Source: Neonectria sp. B-13
Lineage: Eukaryota > Ascomycota > Sordariomycetes > Hypocreales > Nectriaceae
Length of the DNA: 64,000 nucleotides
Direction of reading: 5' to 3'
Assembly (NCBI GenBank): GCA_002682825.1
Contig: NOKP01000003.1
Coordinates: 558,001 to 622,000, forward strand
Part shown: one piece after another, positions 56,299 through 64,000 of the stretch
Numbering within the stretch: position 1 is the first letter of the stretch
Layout: every line of letters starts with the position of its first letter
The notes under the pieces: generated by a model
Seen by the model: the letters and a program-made list of their open reading frames with translations, nothing else
The model's database searches: none
What the model was told of the DNA's origin: nothing
Position numbers and translations under genes: made by a program

Positions 56299-57560
56299 TT
56301 ATTCCTCAGCGCTGTCGGCCTGGACACGCTTGACTACCTGGACCAGGTGGGGGAAGATCTTCTCCGAATCCTGGATACCGCAGACCTGCTTGACAACGTC
56401 TTCGGGGCCCTGAGCAGCCATGATCTTGGCAAGCTCCGACGACTCTTCGTCGTCCTCGACGTCCTGGAAACGGAAGGTCATCTCAATGGCGTCGAGGAGG
56501 TACTTGATGGGCTGGTCGTTCTCGGCGAGCTCGGCAGCAGGGCCGATGAATCGCTCCTTGCGCGAGAGCTTGCGGAGGGGAGCACGGCCAACACGCTCAA
56601 CAGCATCCTCCAAATGGGGGTTTCCGATACGCTTAATAATCCTGTTGACGTAGGCTACCTGGGCATCCTCCTCGATGTTGTGCTTGGAGGTGATGAGGGT
56701 CTTGGTCTCCATGAGAGCGCCGCGGACCTCAGCCATGATCTCCTTGTCCTGGAGAGCATCGTAGACGGTGCGCTTTCTGCGGTTGTAACCGTGGTAGGCA
56801 GCAGTGGCGTGGCCAGTGTTGACAGTAAAGAGCTTGCGCTCGATGAAGGGCTGCAGGTTGTCAACCCAGTTGATGCCCTCAATCTCGGGGATGCCAACGT
56901 CCTCGAAGGGAGTGCGGTCGACGACCCACTCGAAGAACTTCTCGAGTGTCACGTCGAGACCAGCGTCGGGGTCCTGAGCGGGGACGATTCTGTCGATAGC
57001 AGAGTTGGCGTAACGAGCTCGCAGGTGGTGGTCGTCGAGGCGCTCGGGGGCCGTGTTGCGGGGGTCCTTGATGTGGGCGGCCAGGGTGTCGGTGGCGCCA
57101 ATGGCGTTCTCGCAGGCGATGACGTGCAGGGGGGACTCATCGCCGGATCGGGCATCGATACCCTTGGCAATGACCGGGGCGATGAATCTGAGGATGTTGG
57201 GGCCAACGGAGCAGGTGACGACGTCGGCGGTGCGGATCTCGTCGATGAGATCCTCCTCGTGGGTGCGAGAGTTGATGGCGCGGTAGTTGGTGATGGTGTT
57301 CTCGGTGGTGCCCGCAGTGCCAACCTCGATGACGCGGTACGAGGGAGACGAGTTGATCTGGTCGATCAGGTCGCCGTTGACATCGGCGAAGACGACATCG
57401 TAGCCCGAGTTGTGGAGGAAGCAGGCAACAAAGCCACGGCCTAGACGAAAGAGTGTTAGCGAGTTGTCCCTTCAAGTTGCTTGGTTTCAAGGCGGGGTGA
57501 TCGAGGAGCGGTAGACGTACCAATGTTGCCGGCGCCGAAGTGAACAGCCTTCTTGCCCAT
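56299..57560 (-). CDS. mpdA: Mannitol-1-phosphate 5-dehydrogenase
   Basis: A 393-residue cytosolic enzyme interconverting fructose-6-phosphate and mannitol-1-phosphate with NAD(H), the entry step to fungal mannitol. Exons are 57560-57521 and 57440-56299; the 80-bp intron (GTACGT...TCTAG) splits the Rossmann motif, joining HFGAGNIG to RGFVACFLH. Other signatures: TADVVTCSVGPNIL, ACENAIGATDTLA, RYANSAIDRIVP (domain junction), GINWVDNLQPFIERKLFTVN and the active-site stretch NTGHATAAYHGY. Length matches fungal enzymes (about 388-393). A TATATAAA lies at 57751-57744, some 185 bp before the ATG, followed by a C/T-rich leader, which suggests strong expression. Glucose-6-phosphate isomerase lies downstream of the long gap in the same orientation. 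Confidence 0.96.
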
Positions 57561-57743
57561 GATGACGGGAGTGAAAGGTGAGAGTGGTGGGTGGATGTTG
57601 GTGTAAGTGTGAGGGTTGACTTGGAAGGCAGACGAAGAGGTTGTCGGGTCTGGTGGATGCGAAGAGGAGTCGAATGCGAAGTAGGTTGAAGTGAGAATGA
57701 GGAGTGAGAAACGGTGGCGGTACGGAAGAGAGGGGAACTCGAG

Positions 57744-57751
57744 TTTATATA
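57744..57751 (-). promoter_or_regulatory. TATA box of the mannitol dehydrogenase gene
   Basis: TATATAAA on the minus strand, about 185 bp before the ATG at 57560, followed by the CT-rich tract usual at fungal transcription starts. Confidence 0.6.
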
Positions 57752-60700
57752 TCAAAGAGTAGGTGTTTGTGTTGACGAGCAGTGAGCACGGAGAGCGGCC
57801 GAGGTGGAGGGGCAGGGAGCGAGGCGCAAGGCTCGAGGCCAGAGCCAGGACAGGAGTGACGGCAGGAGCGGTACGGTACGAGTACGCTACGGTACAAAGG
57901 TACATGACGCAACGTACCTTCAAGTTCCCACCTCAGGCTCACCCGCTCACACCTCACACCTCAGTCCCCGTCCACAACAAGGCAGGCTGGCGCCTTTCAT
58001 CATCGCGCCCGCCACGCCAGGGCGGCTTTACACACTGCTGCCCGGGTGGGTGACGACAAGTCCGGACTTGGAACGAGGCCCCACCTGGACCGCCTCCAGC
58101 CACTCAGCGCTGTTCCGGCCAAAAGGCGGCGGGGGTGGGTTTTGCTCTCTTGCAGTGGCGCCGACTCCTGGTCCGTGCACCTAGGTTCCATCCATTCTCG
58201 CTCACCTCACGTTCAAGGGCCCCCCCACTTCGTCGTCCCGTCGTCGTCGACCGTCACGGAGGAGCGACAGCGCAGTTACCGTCGGGCCCCAGCACCCGGC
58301 CAGCGTCATCTACGGTACGGCAGCGTGCCAGTCGCCTGATAGGGGGCCCGCTTCTCCCTCCCCCGGCGTTTACGAATAGGGAGGGGGGCTGAGGTTAGGT
58401 TGGGTTTTGCTGCGCTGCAGGGCAGGGTTTACAGGGGGGCGGCGACGGCGGAACTCAATGGGTCAGTTGGTGGGCCGCCTCAGTCCAAGACGGCCAGTAA
58501 ACGGCCAGTGGCAAGGAGGGGGACTCCAGGGCCCAGCTGCACCTCAGCAGCGCGCACCTTTGCAGCGAACGGTCCAGGCGGTTTTGTTGGTGGACGTCTG
58601 GGAGGGCCACCTCCACTTCGGTGAGGTGGAGTTTGGGGTTGAGACTGAGTTGCGAGGTTGCTGCAAGCTGCACGCTGCAAAGTGATGGAATTAGGGGGCA
58701 AACACGGCGTCATCGCACTTCTGCTGCTTCTGCTGGGAGTTCGATGCCAGCTCGGTACCAGACGCCCAGTCCAGCAAGCGAGAGCCCCCTAATGCACCTG
58801 AAAGCCCGGGCTCCCGTCAGCTACAGGGCTTCCGTGGTTGAAACTCGACGGGCGCTGAAGGCGCTGATGAGCCCGCCCTGCCGCCGTAGCGACTGACGAT
58901 AGCATGGACCCCTCCCTACGCCGCCCAGGCGGGTGGGTACGTTCCCCCTCTCCTGGGTGCTTACTATGCTGTGTCTCACGCCACCACTGTCTGAGGCTCA
59001 TTTGGGACGGAGGCGGACATCCAGACACGTCCAGTATCTCGTTGTAATTAATTCATCGTTCAAATCACCGGCTCTCCGCTGTCGCTGTACAAGCAGCGTT
59101 GTATTGGGCCCGGGACTGGGCTGTGACTCCCGATCCCATCGTCAAAGCCTGACATCCAATGTTGACGTAAAGGAATACCCAGCAAGAGACGAGGAGGTGA
59201 AAAAAAAACGCCGGGAGAAGCACCATCTTCGTCACCATCATCATCATCACGATAGCGACATGCTCGCGCAGTTTTCTAGCTGCTTCCGCCGGTGGCCTAC
59301 CGTTTTTGGGGAAGGTCTCAACCGTTAGTAAGCTCCAGTTTATCCACCTTTGCCCTTCACCTCAGTTATCCGGACCAACGAGAGAGGCAAAAGACGGTGT
59401 CGCTGGGGTACGGGCCTACCATTATACGGCCTAGCAAATACGGAGACTGTGACGTCGATGCTTGGCTCGGGAAACTTAGGTTCCATCTTGTTGTAGATCC
59501 CCCTCGTCGGCCCCTCTTGGGGGTATTCATTTGGTGGTTTTTTTGGTTCTCGACGATGCTCACGCAAGTTGTCCGCTGCAATGACGTTTTGCCTCTCCCC
59601 TAGAACGGAGCGCAGTTTAGTCGAGAAATTGGCTCCCGTCGGCGCCAGTTGACAGCATCCCACCGTGGCTCCATTCATCACCTGTCAAAATGGGCAAAGG
59701 GATGTCCCGCACAGGGCACCGGGCTGGGTGAACGGAGCTCTCACCCCGTCCCTTATCGGCCTCACCTTGGCTTCGATTCGGGACTCGTACACAGGGAGAC
59801 ACGCAGACGACAGGAGTACGTAAAACGAGGTCAATGCCCCTGGGAGCGGATAGACGGAAACAAACACCCATCGGCCTGTCCCTGTATCGTATCAGATCGC
59901 ATCAAACTCAACTCGGCGCTTCCCATCTACAAACACCGCTTGCGTCTCGAATCACGATAATACCTCAGGGCCTCTTTTCGCTTCCGCTTCGCGTGGCGCA
60001 GACGGCCAGGGGGCCCTCCCAAGCCGGGAGATACCCTCTGGCCGTTTGCGGCGCTGTGCTGCGATTCGCGGGATCGTGAAGTATTCGCACAGAGTAAGTA
60101 GACATGGAACTCGACTCACGATAGGTACGGGTCCAGTTCCCGGGCCTGCATCTCCACAGTTTATTAACTACAGATCAGGGCCGAAAGTAGACGGACGGCC
60201 CGGACCCAACCCCAATCCCAACGCCGGTTTTGACGCTGGCGGCCACGGCGGCAACTGATGATGTTCGGTCATGCTCAGGAGTCAGATTCCCCGGACCAGA
60301 GATGGCTATGCTATGCAGTGCCACACACGTGCGGTGCTGATAGGACGTAAGAGAGTTGTCCATGTTTATGTCTGTGTCTCGCCGCAACCTCGAGAGTTGA
60401 TGGCTGATGCAAGTTGACGCCAGTCTCTCTCCTGTACATAGTATGTGTGTGTGTCGCCTCATGCATCTTTCTTTACCTTTACCCAAATCACCTCACATCA
60501 ACCATTGTCCCTCGGCAACCTCAGGTACCGTGGCTCCGAGGTGTCACGGCATTGCGATGGCTTCTACCTGAGGTATCCGCTCCAGTTGCCAGTTCGGAAC
60601 GAAGCACCCCTCGTTGCCCAAAAAGGTCGAGAGTGCATACCGCATGCCTGTAATTACTGCATGCATGCACATGTAGATACGTAAGGTAGTACCTACGTCA

Positions 60701-61808
60701 TTTGCCTGCCGTAATCCAACCCTCCCTCCGTTTCCCATCCAGAACCGCATCCTGAAGGGCTGAACCCCATGAACCCATGTCCAGCCTGATCTGACGCAAA
60801 TCATCCACTGTAAAATTTCCCCGAGTCCCTCAGCTACCGTAGAACCACCGAGGCCGCCCAGACTCAAGACGCCGGTCAGCCCAGGATCTGTCCGTCGGTC
60901 TATCTGTCGGTCAGTCTACAGCGACAGACTCACCCATCATCATCCTACTATTCGCAGCCCAAGGTATTATTAGTAAATCTCGGCTGTGTCTTTTTTTCAT
61001 CTTCTCCCTTCCATCACCTGTTTCTCCTTTCTTTTCAGGTTCAGCTCGCCTCACCCAGCTCAACGACTAATTCCCGCAGCCCGTGAGGCGTTCGTTCGTT
61101 GAGAGCATCCTCACCAAAGCACCGACAACGGAATTGGAAAAAGACCTCAATCTCCCGATCCTGGTCTCTTGTATGCCCCGGAGTAGACACCCGACGATGC
61201 CGTCCCGCCCTCTGTCTCGAGTCGCCCAGGGGGCAAGAAAGGTCAGCACAGCCTCGGCCAGCCAGTTCCAGGCCCCGTCCGATGGAACCAAACCGTCTCT
61301 CCAGCTCCGTTTGCAGCCCCGTCCGTCGTTGTCGTCCCACAGTTTCCCAACCCAACCCAACCCAACCGTTCAAGATGGCCAGAGATAACACCCCAGCTCG
61401 AAACCTCGCCCAGCAAATCCGCGGTCGTACCGACGTCCCCTCAGTGGAGCAGCGGTTCCCCTTGGCATCTTGGCATGGATGATTGCATCGCTGGCATCGC
61501 ATCGACGCTTTCGACAGCCTTCTTTCTTTCCGCCTTTCCCCTTTCCTGCAGTTAGTTGTACGTACTTGGTACTTGGCGTGGCTGTCGCGTATCGCGCCAG
61601 CTGGGCCTGACGGCCTCCCAAGTGCGTGTTCCTGTCTGTGCTATGCCTGTGCCTGTTGATCTAGAAATGGTGGTACGGTCATCTGTCAATTCAGGGGCAT
61701 CATCACGCACGCACTGTACTTGGTCATGTAAGCCGGCGTCGCATGAAGACACCTCGACCGTGATATGTCATATTCTTTCCAATCTGCATGACTCTCTCAC
61801 TCATCCTG

Positions 61809-61827
61809 CTATCTATCTATCTATCTC
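61809..61827 (+). repeat. CTAT microsatellite
   Basis: Four to five CTAT units in tandem followed by CTCGCTCGCC. Confidence 0.7.
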
Positions 61828-63489
61828 GCTCGCCATTAAATCCCCCGAAACAAACGCAGTGGCGACGTCACACTCGTGAGGGGGGCGGTGCTGGTTTTGT
61901 GGTCCCTCCCGGAACGGTCTCGATTTTCCGCAACCGCCGCCCTTCTCGCATCGACATCGTGAACTTTGCCAGGTGTGAGTGGGGAGTTTTCAGAAGGAAA
62001 ACCCCTCGGCCGGGTTTTAAGCGACAGACTCGCCGGCCGCTGAAGACGATGACTCGAGTGGCCCCGTTTGCCTTTCAGCCAGTTTCTTCAAGCATGTGCT
62101 GTACAGTAAGTACGAAGTACTCCTCGTCCTGGATGTGAACGCCAGGAAAAGTAAAGCCTCGGCCATGATGATCCCGGATTCGCCATCTCCTCCCGTTCCG
62201 TCTCCCGCCTCCGGTCTCCGGTCTCCCGTTTCCCATCTCCCATCCCTCCGGAACAACCCAACCCTCACTACAACCCCTCTTCGACCTCCATTCGAACCAA
62301 AAACAGCAGACATTATATCCCCCATCACACCATGTCGCTCCAACCTTCCCCTCATTCAACCCCAGGTTTGTCTTCTTCCGCCCCCATCTCGGCTACACCC
62401 CGAACGAGAGTCCCCAGAAACGACCCCCAGTCTCTCCATACTCCAGACGCCCTTCTCCATTTCCCCGCGACCCTCACGCCTCAGCGCCCCACCATTCCCT
62501 GCATCCACGGTTCCACGTCTGTGTGAGCCGTGGAAGTCTGGACTCTGGAGGCTTGGAGATGCTGTCTGTTACTCTGTCACTCTTTCACTGATAGGCACAT
62601 GCACGAGCTGGGCCGGTACCCCTTCGTAGTCATTCCCGGCCTCCATGGCGCTCTCCCGAAGCCACCATGCACATGATTCTATATGAGACAACACACGTGG
62701 GCGTTTCGGGGTCGTAGAGGTTCCGTTGTGGAATATGTAGACAGTTGAGGTCCTGTTCAGTACATGACCGTACTCTCCGCATGTACAACATGCCCTCGAA
62801 ATGCTGACCACCGGCCGGCCGGACCATCCACTATGGCTTCGAGGAGGCGTAATCACAAGGACCGGGTGCGCTGGCCGGCCGGCTCCTCTATCCAGCTTCA
62901 CTCCATCCAGCTTCACTCTTTCCGGCTCCTCTCCCCGGCCTCACTCCTCCTTGCTTGATCAGTCGCACGTGCTATATCTCTCATCTCGAACGATGCCACC
63001 TCACTCTAGAATCCATCTGCAAGTATACTCCCTACCCCAGACTTACCCCGACTTCTTCCGGAACCACCTCCAAGCCCAGTTGCTCCAAGGAATATGCCGT
63101 TCAGCCCGTCCCATGCCCTTCCTTCCCCTTTCGTCCATCTGCTTCGTCTCTCGGTGTAATTGCGACAGGCTGATCCTCTAGCTTCCCCCATCAACATCCC
63201 GGCCAACATGAGACCACTCAAGTGTTCTCGGGTTAATGCCGCGTTCTGCTGTGTTATATGGGAACCATCGAGTGGCGAGCATCTTATCTCGCAAGGATCG
63301 ACTTGGTCTCTTACCCGACTCGGGTCCCTCTTTGGGAGCACTTCCAGAGAACGGACCGAGGGATCAGCTGTCGAGCGTATCATCAGCTAACCAGCAGTCA
63401 AAGCTCCAGAGTTAGGCTCATCCCACTCAAGTCGTCACCACCTGGCCGACAACGCACTGAACCATCAGGCTTACTCGGGCTGAAATCAT

Positions 63490-63590
63490 CAACCCATATC
63501 CAAATGGTCTCGAACAGCCTATCGTCATGTGCAACTACCCCGATCAACCCATACCCAGGGAGTCTCGAACAGTCGGTCGTCATGGTCAAC
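63490..63590 (+). repeat. Imperfect 46-bp direct repeat, period 55 bp
   Basis: Copies at 63490-63535 and 63545-63590 both begin CAACCCATA, contain GTCTCGAACAG and end in GTCATG followed by CAAC. Differences are many and concentrated in the middle, so it is older than the 128-bp duplication. Confidence 0.65.
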
Positions 63591-63804
63591 AGCCCCCCTG
63601 AGTATCTACAACAGGCGTCACTTCAGGGCAACCCGAAAATTGGTCAACTGTGCAATTTAGGGTCATTTGGCATCCAGTTCAAGTAGCTTTTGCCTCGTTT
63701 CATACATTAACATCAGTCATCTCATAGTCTGCGAGACACGCCTTTGTCCCTCGGCGGCACCCTGCCAGGAGCTACAACGCTCTTGTCCCATTCCTCCTTT
63801 TTCT

Positions 63805-64000
<196 letters not shown>

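Larger units (their letters stand above)
57561..63804. other. Long region without a supportable gene
   Basis: 6.2 kb between the mannitol dehydrogenase start and the isomerase stop. I found no frame with family motifs, even allowing short introns. It is pyrimidine-rich on the plus strand in places, with a strong acceptor-like tract ending at about 61039 (TCTCCTTTCTTTTCAG) and several GTAAGT sites, so a spliced non-coding plus-strand transcript is possible. A 64-codon frame at 62332-62526 follows a TTATAT box but has only low-complexity sequence. Small repeats are at 61809-61827 (CTAT units), 62811-62882 (GGCCGG), 62889-62916 and 63490-63590. Confidence 0.5.

Noticed and set aside
56170..57444. 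Open frame of 424 codons opposite mannitol-1-phosphate dehydrogenase
   Set aside because: Val/Leu/Asp/Gly-rich shadow of a well-identified enzyme.
58040..58060. GGGTGGGTGACGACAAG as a fragment of a dispersed 5S rRNA gene
   Set aside because: Only a few bases resemble the 5S GGGTGACCACC box; no other 5S landmarks are nearby.

Overview
The window looks like nuclear DNA of a filamentous ascomycete, probably a Sordariomycete. Genes are split by short introns (44-80 bp) with GTRNGT donors, YAG acceptors and CTRAC-like branch sites. A complete Dicer-like protein, an NYV1/VAMP7-type SNARE, a DUF3425 bZIP factor, a DUF4419 secreted protein and a fungal mannitol-1-phosphate dehydrogenase all fit this. 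The genus cannot be fixed from the sequence. I reconstructed exon-intron structures by reading splice sites, and in every intact multi-exon model the summed coding length is a multiple of three.

Layout. 1-3.1 kb: the 5' end of a GH3 beta-glucosidase (-) lies divergent from an MFS sugar transporter (+), and a 9-bp motif occurs four times between them. 4.6-6.9 kb: an ARF-like GTPase fused to three copies of an unrecognised repeat (-). 7.5-8.3 kb: a ubiquitin C-terminal hydrolase (-). 8.3-11.8 kb: no gene seen. 11.8-14.3 kb: a disordered Ser/Arg-rich protein with a GC-AG intron (+). 14.9-19.9 kb: tRNA-Thr(CGU) and a 1565-residue Dicer (-). 20.8-28.9 kb: a 988-residue nuclear-looking protein, a dual-specificity-phosphatase-like protein and mitochondrial SUV3 helicase (all -). 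29.3-30.1 kb: a longin R-SNARE (+). 30.1-33.4 kb: gene-poor, with a decayed zinc-cluster-type transcription factor fragment. 33.4-39.6 kb: an SDR oxidoreductase, a DUF2235 hydrolase and a peroxisomal enoyl-CoA hydratase (all -). 40.2-46.4 kb: an RBM25-like splicing factor (-), mitoribosomal protein bS21m (+) and augmin subunit HAUS6 (-). 47.6-49.1 kb: a secreted/membrane protein with a Pro/Gln/Tyr-rich tail (+). 49.3-51.2 kb: a broken arylsulfatase (-). 51.7-53.8 kb: a bZIP-DUF3425 factor and a three-exon, 87-residue, eight-cysteine secreted protein (+). 54.0-55.3 kb: a secreted DUF4419 protein (-). 56.3-57.6 kb: mannitol-1-phosphate 5-dehydrogenase (-). 57.6-63.8 kb: a 6.2-kb stretch with no supportable gene. 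63.8 kb to the end: the 3' end of glucose-6-phosphate isomerase (-).

How genes may work together. The divergent beta-glucosidase and sugar transporter could form a small sugar-use pair: cleave a glucoside, import or move the sugar. Glucose-6-phosphate isomerase and mannitol-1-phosphate dehydrogenase meet at fructose-6-phosphate, the entry to the mannitol pool. SUV3 and bS21m are both mitochondrial gene-expression factors. Most other genes are unrelated housekeeping genes. The best candidates for something new are the GTPase-repeat fusion (4.6-6.9 kb), the hidden cysteine-rich secreted protein (53.4-53.8 kb) and the repeated promoter motif (599-820).
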